64,000 bases of DNA from Dipteris shenzhenensis (GCA_047967505.1 CM106538.1), one strand, 5' to 3'. Positions 10,450 through 22,304 are shown, counted from the stretch's first letter. Notes: a model not told the origin generated them from the sequence alone. Made by a program: numbers and translations.

Positions 10450-13110
10450 GGAGATGGCACAGACTGAGAGGATGACTCCAGCTGGTCTTGTAGCCTGAGA
10501 GGTAGTTTGGGATCACATTCTGGTAGCAGTCTCCCAAGATTTATGCAACAAGCTAGAAGAGCCTTTTACGGATGAGGAGCTTTGGGAAGCCCTTAAGGCT
10601 CTCCCGACCCAAAAGTGTCCTAGCGAGGATGGCTTGACTCCAGCCTTCTTCCAGAACTTCTAGGAGATTATCTCCACCCCTTTCCGACTAGCATGCTAGG
10701 AGATTTTCGACACGAGTCCTTGAGCAAGGGGTGGATTTGTTCGATCCTGAAAGGGGGACATAGGTCAATCATCTGACAATGGAGACTAATCACTCTGCTT
10801 GACACCTCATCCATGACACATAGACAGGGTTTGTTCAGGAGCGCATCATCCTAAACAACATCTTCACTTTTTGGGAGGCAGCGGATTGGTCCAGGGAGGA
10901 GTCATAGCGACTCGCCATCCTTCTCTTGGATTTTGAGAAGGCCTAGGATAGGGTGGAGTGATCCTTCCTGGAGGGCACTATGCAGCGATTGGGTTTCTCT
11001 GACAGATGGGTCAGAGGAGTTTCAACGCTCTATGCACAGAGCTCTAGCCAGATGCTTATCAGAGGAAACACAGGTGAGGCCTTTCCTCTCTCACATTTGG
11101 TCCACCAGGTCTGCCCACTCGCTCCCTTCCTCTTCTTGTTTGTGGCAAAGGCTTTGGGCTACTAGTTGAGATCATAAGCACAGAGGATGCATTGGGCAAC
11201 TTTGACGGTTGGTTCAAAAGAACTTGCTTTGGGTAGGATCAGATGGCATGTGGAACACTAGAGCACGGGTTGCTTGGGAAACGGCGGTGATCATGCCACA
11301 GACACTAGGCGGCTTGGGTATTATATGAACTAGAGATGCAGAGTAGAGCCCTTCAAGGCAAGTTGGTTGTTCATGGCCTCACTCTAGGTGTAGAGCCTTG
11401 GAAGCTCCTCTTACAGAGAGGGCTTCTGAGGAACACACCACGCACCAGAGGACAGTGGAGCAGCCTTCTCATAGGTGGAACTTCTCAGATGCTCCCCTTA
11501 TAGGGAAGGGTTCCCCTTTAATGCAAACCCTTCACAACGTCTGGCAGAGACTTGCAGGAGGTCTCATTCATGCTCCACCCAGATGCAGAGAGGAGTTTGA
11601 GTGTCAACCCCTTATGTCACACCCCGAGATCCGAGATCAAGAGGGCCATATGCTTGGACAACGAATGCACATTGGTTGGGCACAGTGGGATAGTGGCCCG
11701 ACCGGGTCTTTTGGTAGATGGAGTAGATTACCCATGGAGTCAGAGGTGAGGCAAGGCACCATAGCGCATCTGCAAGGAGCAGGGTAGTGGATGAGAGAGA
11801 TCAACCTAGCCATCCCTTGGCTGGGGCAGTTTTCTCAGACTGGTGTCCCTTTGAGGATGATGATGCAGTGAGGTAGCGCGCACCCCAACTTCTACCATGT
11901 AAGCTCTAGAGGCCTACTTCACCCGCTTGTTGAGAGGGACCCTGAGATGGATTGGATGATTAGAGTGGTGGGGCATTTGGGGAAGGAGTGGCACATTGAC
12001 CCTTCCAGTATTTTAGAGCAGGATGCCCCCATATGGCGCCTCTAGCTTTGGGAGGGTAGACCCTTGAGGGACCAGTGGGAGAGTGTTATGGCCCTCTAGA
12101 GGCGGCCTTGCTGAGCAGATGGATGAGATGCCTTTCTTCTCCTATACCACACGGATTGGCAGGAGGCTTTAGATGGACTCTTCGAGGTGGACCCCCTTGA
12201 GGGAGAGGCATTGGGTGACCTAGAGAGTGCCCTGGGTTGTCCACCATTCCTGGTTTTGGACATAGTTATGTTCCAATTTGCGACCGAGGAAGATATCCTA
12301 CTTCTTCTTGCTGGCCGCCCACGAAGGCTTGCCCATTGAATCATGTTTTGAGAAGATGCGAGTGGAGATGCATTGTCATTGTTACTCTAGTGGTTTCCTA
12401 GAGATGATTTCACACTGCATTTGGAGCTGTCGCAGAGTAGCAAAGATCTAGATGGGAGCCCTCAGGATCATGACCTACATGCAGAGTCTTCAGAGGGACT
12501 ACACATGAGGGATGGTGGCCTGGTTGATGGAGGGAGTCACATGTTCTAGATCTATGAGATCTCCCTAGCCTACCGGATATAAGGTCAGAGCATACAGAGG
12601 ATTGAGCTCCATGAGGTAGTCCCTCCTGATAGCTTAGCTCCTCTCTCTCCTCCAGAGGATAGTGTTTGGGAGGTGGTATCCAGTATCACTGCGTGGAACA
12701 TTTGGGTGGCTCATTGCAATCTCATGATGGGTGAGCATCAAGTTCCACCTAACTACCATAATCGCCATCTGGTAGGATATCATCTATACTCTACGCTCCA
12801 CCTAGGAGCGTGGGACTCCAAGCTCTTGAGTGACTATTGAGTGGCGTGCTTGATTCTACAAGGCTTGGCCTATAGGAGTCTTCTACATCTTCACTCTACG
12901 AGGTATTCACTAGTGTTATAGTCCCCCCACTTGGCTGTTAGCCCAAGTACCAGAGATTCCCTAGGCAGCGAGCTGGGTTTCTCTCGAACATGCCAGTTTT
13001 TCTTTTAGCCTTTTCTTAGTTTTCTTCCATACTCGCACCTTCAGGGCTGCTCTTTTGTATGAAGTCTTTCAAGAATTAATAGAAGGTTCCTTTCTTTGGG
13101 GAAAAAAAAA
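10450..13110 (+). pseudogene. LINE (non-LTR retrotransposon) ORF2 relic with poly-A tail
   Basis: The plus strand carries a stop-riddled L1-type reverse transcriptase. Recognisable pieces are EEPFTDEELWEALKALPTQK near 10560, DGLTPAFFQNF near 10630, TGFVQERIILNNIFTFWEA near 10830, and LLLDFEKA followed by DRVE near 10925. The palm continues as GFSDRWVRGVSTLYAQSSS, and after a small shift as VCPLAPFLFLFVAKALG (10980-11165). The catalytic YADD motif is not seen after 11170, where the text jumps to the C-terminal region (ETAVIMPQTLGGLGI-like near 11280). It ends at A9 (13102-13110) preceded by AATTAATAGAAGG, as expected for a LINE 3' end. No endonuclease lies upstream, so the copy is 5' truncated. 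Confidence 0.8.
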
Positions 13111-13129
13111 GATTGAAGCAAGTATATCT

Positions 13130-13645
13130 AGGGCAAAGCACATGCAACAAGCTTAAAGTGCAAGTTCGCAGAGTTAGGGCTGAAAGAGGGATGATCTAGA
13201 TAGCCACATGGCATAGTTTGAAAACCGATGGCAGGCAAGTGGCTTCCACACCATGTTTGGGAATCTAGAAAAGTTGCAATAGCTTGCAAGTACCCTATTA
13301 TTTGGTCAGCCCGTATGAGGCCCGTATGGCCTAGCATAGTTTAGGGACTATGAGGAACTGAGGACAACTTTCCTACACAGGCCTCATAAGCAAAAGACAC
13401 TAAATGATATATGCAGGAAGTTGTGAGAGCTCTGTCAAAAGAAACTGATGGTGGAAGACTATGTACAAAATTTCAAAACCTCAACATTCGGTTGGATGTG
13501 GTAGAAAGACCACCATTGAGATGTTCGCGGAGTACTTTTGCAAGGGATTATGGAAAGAGATACGCAACCTAGTGAGCAGATTCAAGATCTCAGGCCCAAA
13601 TGGCTTTAATGATTTGGTGGAAGCCGCTAAAATAGTAGAACGATG
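13130..13645 (+). pseudogene. Ty3/gypsy gag relic
   Basis: Plus-strand fragments read YEELRTTFLHRPHKQKTLND and LCQKKLMVEDYVQNF, then after a frameshift EMFAEYFCKGLWKEIRNLVS and GFNDLVEAAKIVERCA. This is the retrotransposon-gag pattern: short helices, a Q/K-x-S-V-x-D-Y-x-x-x-F motif, then a F-x-x-G-L step. It is cut at 13645 by the 5' LTR of copia element B, and I see no clear continuation of the gag after that element's 3' LTR at 19203. Confidence 0.65.
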
Positions 13646-14354
13646 TGCTAGATATCAATGCTCCACTCTCATGTAACTACACGGGAACCAGCTAACTCTA
13701 ATTGTAAGCCCCCCATATGAGTAGAAGGCATTTGAGTAGCTTGATTATCCAGTAGGTCCTGGTTTGGACACCTGATGGCTAGACAGCTTTAGATGGAGTT
13801 GGCACACCGCCAACTAGGCTGCATGCAAGTGCAAGAAGGCATCCCTTGACTAACCGCACTGAGGGTAGATGGAGCATTTCCCGGGGCAGCCCACTCTCGA
13901 GTTGCAGGGCCCGTTTGGAGCCTTAGATGATCCCAGATGGCTTTGGGCCGAACGGGGCCCTAGGTCAGTTGCTCTATTTTGCGCACCGGTTCTATCATAT
14001 GGTTGGTGGGCTATTTCGGGACCAACCCCCAGTCAACCATTTTGGGTGAACTAGGTCAGTCACCCAATTGAGCCTAACCCACTATGACTGGTGGCTATAT
14101 TAGAGCAAGCCTATAAAGCCCATTTCATCATTGGCTACAACAACCCTGATCCTTACCATCTAGCCTCCATCTTCTACTGTTTTCGGCATGCCATCGAAGC
14201 TTCTTTCACAGGAGCGCACGGTTGGGAGGCAGCGCCATCTATTGTATCAGTTCTACAGTAATCAAAATTTTGATTCTCCATACTATCTTGTTTTCTCTCT
14301 TGCATACAAGATCCTGTTATCTGTTGAGCACAGATGTTGTATTATTTTCTTACA
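13646..14354 (+). repeat. 5' LTR of copia element B
   Basis: It begins TGCTAGATATC (TGTTAG in the 3' copy) and ends TTCTTACA. It is 709 bp. The TATA box of the 3' LTR appears here as TATATTAG, one base changed. Confidence 0.9.
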
Positions 14355-14366
14355 TGGTATCAAAGC
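14355..14366 (+). other. Primer-binding site of copia element B
   Basis: TGGTATCAAAGC abuts the LTR end. It differs by one base from the initiator tRNA-Met complement seen in the other elements (TGGTATCAGAGC), consistent with a G-to-A change. Confidence 0.85.
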
Positions 14367-14454
14367 TTGGACTCTAGCAAGAAGATTTGGTAGTGTGTTT
14401 TTGTTTGCGAGCAGATTGTGAGAGTTGGCCTAGCCTGCAAGACTGCGAATCCCA

Positions 14455-17400
14455 CCGTTCGGCAAAAGCGAAAAGTTGGACGGCTCTAACTATCCACTCT
14501 AGAAGTTTAAGATAAAGACCATCCTAAGCACATATTAGCTTTGGGACACTGCTACTGGGGTGGACGTGAGGCCAGTTGCGAGACCGGATCTAGCCAATGC
14601 AGGACAACAGATAGTACCAACTACGGATGAGATTCTCGTGTGGACAAGAAGAAATGCAGATGCACTGTGTTCTATTGTCTGCAATGTTAGTGATTCCATC
14701 ATGGTGTTAATTCAACATGTCACCATAGCGAAGGAGGCATGGATGGTCTTAAAAAATCAGTATAAGACCACGAATCAGACGCGGATTCAGAATCTAGAGA
14801 CTGAACTCGCGAACGAGAAGTTGTCTAAGTCTGAAGTGGCAGAGAAGTTCATCACCAGGGTGAAGAATCTATGCGATCAGATGACTGTAATTGGCATCAC
14901 CATCACCAACAAGAATCTAGCACGAAGGTGCATACGGATTCTCCCACCAAAGTACGACGGTCTTGTTATGGCACTAAATATGCAAAATAGAAATATGCCC
15001 CTCAACTTTGAGGATTTCAGCATGATGCTTCTAGAGGAGGAGATGCATCAAAAGACAAGGACTGGAGAAGATTCGGCTTTCTAGACCGGATCAAAGAAAG
15101 GTAAGGGTAAGGGCTCTGGTAACCCATCTTCTTTTGATGATAAAAAGAGAAAGAAGAAGATCAAGTGCTTCTATTGCAACAAGGTAGGGCACAAGAAGAA
15201 TGAGTGCCAAAAGAAGATTGCAGATGAGAAGAATGGAGTAAAGAAAGAGTCCAGCAATAGCACCTAGGCAGTACCAGTAGAGCTATTCATTGCAATTGAG
15301 GAGATTTGCACGGAGGCAGTTCATGTACCTGTGGATGAACCATGGATCATTGACAGTGGTGCATCATGCCACATGACCAGTCAGAAGGATTGGTATACCT
15401 ATCTATAGCCGGTAGGGAATGACATCCTAGTAGCAGTCGGCAATGATGCAAAATTTCCAGCAAAAGGAAAAGGTACGATTGCTCTCAAGTCTAATGGAGT
15501 TGTAAAACAATTGTCTGATGTTCTTTATGTGCCACATATCAAGAGGAACTTATTGTCCGTTTCCGCGATCACAGATCAGGACCTCAAAGTTCAATTTGAT
15601 AAGAATGGTGCAGAGATTCTGGATCTTCAAGGGAAGGTCATTGGTAATGGTACACTGCACAACAACATTTACAAACTCTCAGCTTTCAGTGCTCGAGTGG
15701 ATGTGCTCGAGTGGATGTGAAGAACACTAAGCTGTGGCATGAGAGGTTTGGCCATCTAAACCTTAGTTCTTTGAAGGAGATGCATAAAAGTGGAATGATT
15801 GCAGACCTACCAGAAATTTTAGATTTGCTCGATGTATGTGAAGCTTGCATGATGGGCAAGCAGCATCGGTAGCCCTTTCCTAAAGAGGCTAGCAGGGCAA
15901 AGGCTCCTCTAGAGCTCATTCACACGGACCTCTGTGGAAAGATGGAGATGGAAGCTTTGGGTAGTTCCTATGACTTCATGACACTGATCGACGACTACAG
16001 TAGAAGGATATGGATATACTTCCTGAAGACTAAAGACGAGGCTTTTAGTAGGTTCAAGGGATGGCATATAATGGTCGAGAAAGAAACGGGGAGGAAGGTG
16101 AAGAAGTTGAGATCAGATAGAGGTGGAGAGTTCACATCAACTAAATTCAAAAGTTACTGCAAAAGTCATGGAATCAAGAGGCAGAAACCCTTGCCACATA
16201 CATAACAGCAAAATGGAGTAGCAGAATGCAAGATGCGCATCATTTGCGAAATGGGCCGGAGTATGATGAAAGGGAAAGATTTGCCAAAGAATTTCTAGGC
16301 TGAAGCATGTAACACTGCAGTTTACATCCTGAATCGTAGCTACATAGAGGTTGTGAATGGGATGACTCCACTGCAAGTCTTTTCTAGTAAGAAACCTTCA
16401 GCTGCACATTTCAGAGTTTTTGGATGTGACTATTTTGTGCATGTCCCTGATGCTACCAGGAGCAAATGGGAACCAAAGTGCAAGGAGTGTATTTTCTTGG
16501 GCTACAGTGAAGAGGCAAAGGGTTACCATCTCTATAACCCTGTTACCAAGAAGGTAATTGTAAGTCGCGATGTGGTCTTTTGAGAATAGCCACATCAATT
16601 GGAGGAGGATACTTCCTTCCTAGACAACTAAGACTAGGATATCCATCCAGTACTGCCACCAATAGTAGACCGAACTCCCCCAACGGTGCTTGTGAGGATT
16701 CAAGACAAAGAAGATGAAGAAGAACCTGTAGAACCACAATGGCAACGGCCATTCTCAAAGTGGGTAAAGCAGCTTTTGGATGGCAAAGAACCTCTAGCCA
16801 TTGAGGAGGAACCATTCGAACACCGCTGGTCCAAGAGATTAGAGGAGCAAAGAAGGGCGCAGGAACACTTGGTCAACTATGTTTTGATGAAAGAAGTGAT
16901 CTATGTTGATGAACCCAAGTGTCTTGAAGAGGCACAGGGCGATGATAGGTGGATGGAGGCTATGCAGTCGAAGTATGGCTCCATAATGAAGAACAACACT
17001 TGGGACCTTGTGGATTGACCACCAAAACACAAGGTAATCGGAACGAAGTGTGTGTACAAGACCAAGTACAAGTCCAATAGCACGTTGGATAAGTACAAGG
17101 CTCAGCTCATGGCAAAAGGATTTGCACAGGTACATGGTTTTGATTATCAACATACTTTTGCTCCCACAGCTTGACTAACCACCACAATTCGTAGTGTTTT
17201 GGCTTTAGTTGCCTAGGAAAGTTGGCCCGTGTTTCAGATGGATGTGAAATCCGCCTTTCTGAATGGAGATCTAAAGGAGGAGGTATACGTGGAACAACCA
17301 CCAGGTTTGGAGATCCTTGGTTCAGAAGGTAAAATCTGCAAACTGAAGAAGGCACTTTACGGGCTGAAGCAGGCCCCATGAGCATGGTACCATTGAATTG

Positions 17401-18438
17401 ATGCCTACTTTCTGCAAAATGGCTTCAAGAAGAGCTCATCTGATGCAAATTTGTATATCTTTAGAGAAGGAGGCAGGTGTATGATCGTGGTCCTTTATGT
17501 GGACGACCTTGTCACAACAGGAAACCATGAAGAGCAGATCTCGGAGACGAAGCATTTGCTAGGAAGAGAGTTTGAAATGATAGACCTCGGACTGATGCAT
17601 TTCTATTTGGGGATTGAAGTTTGGCAGGAGTCAAAACAGATCTTCATTTCATAGCTGAAATATGCTAGAAAGATATAGAAGGCATTTGGCATGGCTAAGT
17701 GCAAGACAGTTGGTACCCCTATGGAGGTTGACACGAAGATCTCAAACGAGGATTCATCACCACTGGTGGATGAAGCGAAGTATAGAAGGCTTGTGGACAG
17801 CTTGATTTACCTGTGCAACACACGGCCGGACATCAGTTTTGCGATTGGTATACTAAGTAGGTTTTCCAATAAGCCCCGAGAGAACCATTGGAGGGCAGGG
17901 ATGCAGGTGCTGAAATACATCAAAGGCACACTTAATTATGGCATCACCTATACCAAGGGCAACATCTTGACCGGATTCTGTGACTCGGATTGGGCAAGAG
18001 ACATGGATAGCATGAGATCAGTGACAGGGTATTGTTTCTCACTTGGATCTGGAGTTGTGTCATGGGTCAGCAAGAAGCAACCCATAGTTGCCCTTTCTTC
18101 TACTGAGGCCGAGTACAAATCTGCATGCTTTGCTTCTTGCGAGGCAGTGTGGTTGAGGAGGATTTTGGGGGACATGGGTGCAGTGCAAAAACAAGCCTAC
18201 ATAGTTATCATGTGACAATCAGAGTTGCATGGTGATTGCAAAGAACCCAGTGTTCCATGCTCACACAAAACACATTGAGATTCAATATCACTTTGTACAT
18301 GAGCTCATCATGGATGGAGAGGTTGACATGGTGTACTCTCCGACTATAGAGAATGCTATGGACATCTTCACAAAGGCTCTTGGAAGAGACTTGCTAGAGA
18401 GGCATCTTCATCGACTTGGAATTGGGCTAAAAAAGTAA
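14455..18438 (+). pseudogene. copia B gag-pol, many nonsense codons
   Basis: Domains remain collinear. The UBN2 gag runs to 15084. The zinc knuckle CFYCNKVGHKKNEC is near 15168-15209 and the protease IIDSGASCHMT near 15346. The integrase zinc motif (WHERFGHLN, CEACMMGKQH) lies near 15735-15870 and its core (LIDDYSRR, SDRGGEF) near 15985-16135. The RT has YVDD near 17497, and RNase H (FCDSDWARD, SSTEAEYKS) lies near 17978-18120. The frame changes at a 14-bp tandem duplication (15690-15717) and again near 18200. At least 15 in-frame stops are present, nearly all TAG or TGA where family members have Trp, Gln or Arg. It encodes no functional protein. Confidence 0.92.
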
Positions 18439-18458
18439 GTTCACTTGCGGGTGGACAT

Positions 18459-18468
18459 TGAGGGGGGG
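18459..18468 (+). other. Polypurine tract of copia element B
   Basis: A run of purines (TGAGGGGGGG type) immediately precedes the 3' LTR, where plus-strand DNA synthesis is primed. Confidence 0.8.
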
Positions 18469-19202
18469 TGTTAGATATCAATGCTCCACTCTCGTGTAAC
18501 TATGTGGGAACTAGCTAACTCTACTTGTAATCCCCTCATATGAGGAGAAGGCATTTGAGTAGCTTGGTTATCCGGTAGGTCCTGGTTTGAACACCCGATG
18601 GGGGCCATGTGTGGCCTGATGGCTGGACGGCTTCAAATAGAGTTGGCACCCTGCCAACTAGGCTACATGCAAGTGTGGGAAGGCATCCCTTGACTGACCG
18701 CACTGAGGGTAGATGGAGCATTTCCCAGGGCAGCCCACTCTTAGGTTGCGAGGCCCGTTTGGAGCCTCAGATGATCCCGGATGGCTCTAGGCCAAATGGG
18801 GCCATAGGTCAGTTGCTTTGTTTTGCGCACCGGTTCTATCGTATGGTCGATGGCCTATTTTAGGACTGCTGACCCCCAGTCGATCATTTTAGGTGAACTG
18901 GGTCGATCACCCAATTGAGCCTAACCGACTATGACTGGTGGCTATATAAGAGCAAGCCTGTGAAGCCCATTTCATCACTGGATATAGCAACCCTAATTCC
19001 TGAGCATCCAGCCTCCGTCTTCTACTGTTTCCAACATGCCATCGAAGCTTCTTTCACAGGAGTGCACGGTTGGGAGGCAGCGCCATCTATTGTATCAGTT
19101 CTACAGTAATCAAATTTTTGATTCTCCATACTATCTTGTTTTCTCTCTTGCGTACGAGATCCTGTTATCTGTTGAGCACAGACATTGTATTATTTTCTTA
19201 CA
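18469..19202 (+). repeat. 3' LTR of copia element B
   Basis: It begins TGTTAGATATC and ends TTCTTACA, 734 bp. It holds a segment near 18600 (GGGGGCCATGTGTGGCCTGA) absent from the 5' LTR. Confidence 0.9.
18943..18949 (+). promoter_or_regulatory. TATA box in LTR of element B
   Basis: TATATAA within GGCTATATAAGAGCAAGCC is a good plant TATA box. It lies 254 bp before the LTR end and is probably the element promoter. The matching site in the 5' LTR is mutated to TATATTA. Confidence 0.55.
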
Positions 19203-19250
19203 ATTTGGTGGAATGGGACGGTTGGGAGGAAACATAGATCTCAAAAAAAC

Positions 19251-19704
19251 AAAGATTTTGATATTAGTTTCATTCAAAACAGAGCTTGGAACAGAAAGTT
19301 ATGACGGTTTTACAAAAGGTTCTCAAAACTGCTCCAAACAATAGACCCAACCACTCAGACAACAATAACTTTAATTCTACTAAATGGAACAAATATCTAA
19401 ATACATCAATAGATAGATATTGAAGAAAAAAATATTTTGATATAAGTTTCATTCAAAACAGAGCTCGAAGTAGAAAGTTATGACCATTTTACGGAAGACT
19501 GTCAAAACTATCCATAAATTGCTTCAAACAACAAACCCGACCACTCAGACAACAATAACTTTTATTCTACTAAATGGAACAAATATCTGAATACATCAAT
19601 AGATAGATCTTGAAGAGATAAAGATTTTGATATAAGTTTCATTCAAAACAGAGCTCGGAGTAGAAAGTTATGACCATTTTACGAAAGACTAGCAAAACTG
19701 TCCA
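19251..19704. repeat. Tandem repeat, unit ~180-190 bp, about 2.4 copies
   Basis: Units start with AAAGATTTTGATATAAGTTT-like sequence at 19251, 19430 and 19620 (spacing 179 and 190). Each contains TTCATTCAAAACAGAGCT, CAACAATAACTTT and TACTAAATGGAACAAATATC. The copies differ by small indels. No coding potential is seen. Confidence 0.85.
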
Positions 19705-20793
19705 TACTCGACTACAGTTATGGAAAGGGCAACGATCTCCTTTAGTAGAGAAGTAGCTTCCCAGATACATGGCAAATTGAGGTCGCCCAGGGGAGTAGAG
19801 AATACCCTTAACATAGATCTAGAAATGACTCACTCATATGGGTACACTAAGCTTTAGAGCGAGGAGAGAGGAGATTGAAGAAGGATGAGGAAAAGGAAGC
19901 ATGAACTTTATTCAAAACATCAAAAGCAAGAAGATGGGTACAAAGTGAGAGCCTAATGCTATAGGGAGAAGGGAAAAGATAGGCAAAGCTAGATACAAGT
20001 GATGGCATAACTATGAAGGGAAGAACCAAATGCTGGAGAGGGAGGAGAGAGGTCTCTTTTATAGAGCAATTCTCACCCTCCTTCACCTTGTTACATTTTT
20101 AGCCAGTAGATTCCTTCACCCCCTGGTGACATAAGGACATGGGTCACCATCAAATGTCCTTTTGGGCACATTTTCACAAGTGTCCCATCACAAGATCATC
20201 ATGACTTTTAAAATTTTGAGAAAGTCAAGAGTCTTTCCCCTTGGAGCCCATAGGGACCCTCTCTTTTCCATATGTCAACATCCTCCATATACCACCTTGG
20301 AATTCTAGAAGGATTCCTCTTGACTTTACACTTTTCCACACTCCTCCACATGCCCTCCATGTGGTTGGCATGTGATCTCCATATTATTTTAGTACATTAT
20401 GGAGGCCATGCAGTCATCTAGCCCACTCAAAATACATGACTCATTTCTATTTTCCCAATTACAAAGCAAATAATATATCTCCCAAACCATTCTATCCCTA
20501 TACCAAGGTATTCATAATTCATACCTGTGGTATTTACAATGATGCACTCCACTCATAATCACATTTGCAATCATTTTCACTAATTAGTCTAATTAGTGTC
20601 AAATCCAAATTAATGATTATATGAAATAAAGTAGTCAACATCAAAATATTGACAAGCCACAATGAGAGTAGCCGCAAAGAGTCATCTCTCGCCACCAACT
20701 TCTTCATCACGCTTCTTGGTTCTTTGTCTCCATGGCTAGCTTTTGTCACCATGCGTGCCCCACAAATCCTCCCACAGGTTTCAAAACAAAATA
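19705..20793. other. No gene recognised; possibly LTR-like sequence
   Basis: A purine-rich stretch (19855-19920), then T/C-rich text with no assignable ORF. The composition resembles plant LTR or leader sequence, but I could not identify LTR termini. Confidence 0.3.
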
Positions 20794-21024
20794 TCATTTT
20801 TTGTTGTCATAGTGCCATGGGTACTGCATACCCAATGGCTTTTTGAGCCTTCTTGATTCCATCAAGACATATCTCCTTTGGCTCACTCTTTTCTTCTTGT
20901 TCCTTGCTAGCATATGCATAGGATTCCCCTTCATTGAGGATTTTGATCTTGATGGAGCTGTGGCAGCCCTTGCAATGTCAGGACCCTTGCCTTTCTTCCA
21001 GGCTATTGCTTTGGTTCTTGCCAT
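20794..21024 (-). CDS. Small basic ORF with a histone-H3-like start (76 aa), doubtful
   Basis: The predicted peptide begins MARTKAIAWKKGKG, which resembles the MARTK-xxx-(R/K)K tail of histone H3 and of centromeric H3 variants. It stays rich in Lys, Arg and Ser (SRSKSSMKGNP, NKKKRVSQRRY). Near its end YVLMESRRLKKP is loosely like the start of the H3 fold, where families have an ALREIRxxQKS-type helix. The histone fold does not follow, and the ORF ends after 76 residues. On the opposite strand an ORF of hydrophobic residues (20843-21076) shadows it. It could be a degenerate H3-type fragment or pure chance. Confidence 0.2.
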   Translation of the reverse strand: MARTKAIAWKKGKGPDIARAATAPSRSKSSMKGNPMHMLARNKKKRVSQRRYVLMESRRLKKPLGMQYPWHYDNKK

Positions 21025-21055
21025 ACTCTATTGTTGTCTTCTCCTAAACAGAATT

Positions 21056-21440
21056 CCAAACATAACAAAGAAATAAGCCACCCAAGAGTTTTCTTGAAAA
21101 TGTGATTTGGAGCAAAGATTTAAGCACACTGTTAAAATCATGTTTTTCAGCAAATATATATGCAGCCAACTCCAGCAACACACTCCACTAGTATACTCCT
21201 AATTTTGATGTATCAAACTCTAGAGTGCAGATGTTTTCTGTGCTAAGATGAATCCAAACATAACAAGAAATACTCCATGCAAACATTTTCTAGAAAACGT
21301 GATTTGGAGCAAAGATATGAAGAAAGTGCTGAAATCGCATTTTAGAGAAAATTTCTTTGGAGCATACTCTAATCAATCAATTTGATGTAGCATCCTCCTA
21401 AATTTGATGTAGCAAACTCTAGAATGCAGATGAGATGTGC
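21056..21440. repeat. Tandem duplication, unit ~197 bp, two copies
   Basis: Units begin CCAAACATAACA at 21056 and 21253. Both contain GTGATTTGGAGCAAAGAT and TTTGATGTA-CAAACTCTAGA-type text. The right copy is more diverged at its end. Confidence 0.75.
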
Positions 21441-21887
21441 ATAATAGAAACAACTCATATAGTGTCTTTGAGAGAAAGTTAGAGAATGGCCATTTCACCT
21501 TAACAACAGGCAGAAAACAATGATGGGTGATAGATTGCTCACCTAGGCTTGTGTCTCCTGATGACAGATAGATATAGGTGATGGTTTAGATGAGGCTAGT
21601 GAGGTTGGAGCTAGAGTTGCAATGGGTGATGGAGCTGGTGAGGTTAGAGCTATGGAGCTGTAGTGGGTCTGATGGAGGTGGTGAGGTGGTAAGGTTGGAG
21701 GTAACTGAAACTAGAGATAGAGTTGAAAAGAAAAAAGTAACTCTACTTAGTGGTGGTTTGGTCTCAAAATGTGTGCAAGCAATGAGTAGCACTTGAATGG
21801 ACGCATACCTAGAAGACCGTTTTTGATAGAATTTGCACTATATACAAGGGCAATTGCAGGATACTTGAAGAGTCAATTGCATTTGCC
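21441..21887. other. No gene recognised; G-rich imperfect repeat
   Basis: Around 21590-21700 the words gaggttggagctag and gatggagctggtgag recur imperfectly. Short ORFs on both strands here follow from that repeat and show no domain. Confidence 0.35.
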
Positions 21888-22260
21888 ATGTATGTACACT
21901 ATGCTGATGGGTCAGTTGAGGACACAAAGGATAGTGATGAGGAAGAGGAAACAAAAGATAAGTTGGATCTAACAGATGCCGAAGAGATCAACCCGAAAGA
22001 GGAGGAGCTTGTAGTCGCAGCATTGGATCTAGTGGCCTTAAAAAATGAGACAGTAAGAGATGTTGTCATAGTGAATGACATGAGGTTGAAAGCTCTTACC
22101 TCAATGTGCCTATTCTTCCCTCTCTCAATATTGAGGGAAAAGAGTATGTCCTGTTGTATGACATACAATGCCTCTTAAATTTGAGAGAGGATTATGCAAT
22201 TGCCCTTATTGCACAATCTTGCAAGGTCAACAAGGAAGTAAGGATTGATGTGACAATCCT
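21888..22260 (+). pseudogene. Unrecognised acidic protein fragment, host-like
   Basis: The plus-strand ORF includes MYVHYADGSVEDTKDSDEEE and DLTDAEEINPKEEELVVAAL. After a frameshift near 22110 a second coding-like stretch reads PSLNIEGKEYVLLYDIQ and then LREDYAIALIAQSCKVNKEV, ending at TAG near 22264. Codon-like composition and an acidic cluster suggest a gene fragment. No family is recognised. It directly precedes the 5'-truncated copia family A copy, and coding-like text resumes after that copy's 3' LTR, so a host gene may have been split here. Confidence 0.35.
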
Positions 22261-22304
22261 TTGTTAGAGCTAGAGGACAAATTCAATCCTTTGATAGAAT
22301 ACAT

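Larger units (their letters stand above)
13646..19202 (+). mobile_element. Ty1/copia retrotransposon, family B, both LTRs present, degenerate
   Basis: Complete structure: 5' LTR (13646-14354), primer-binding site, gag-protease-integrase-RT-RNase H, polypurine tract and 3' LTR (18469-19202). The two LTRs differ at roughly a tenth of positions by eye, mostly transitions, and the 3' LTR has a ~20-bp segment absent from the 5' LTR, so the insertion is old. The flanking five bases do not match (CGATG and ATTTG), so the target duplication is lost or the flanks have rearranged. It sits directly against a gypsy gag relic on the left. Confidence 0.93.

Noticed and set aside
13611-13620. ATTTGGTGG before element B and again just after it (19203), as a target duplication
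   Set aside because: The left copy lies about 25 bases away from the LTR start, and copia duplications are 5 bp and adjacent. Probably chance.
14455-18438. Stops in element B as recoded or edited codons
   Set aside because: U-to-C editing that removes stops is known from organelle transcripts of ferns and hornworts, but this is a nuclear retrotransposon that also has frameshifts.
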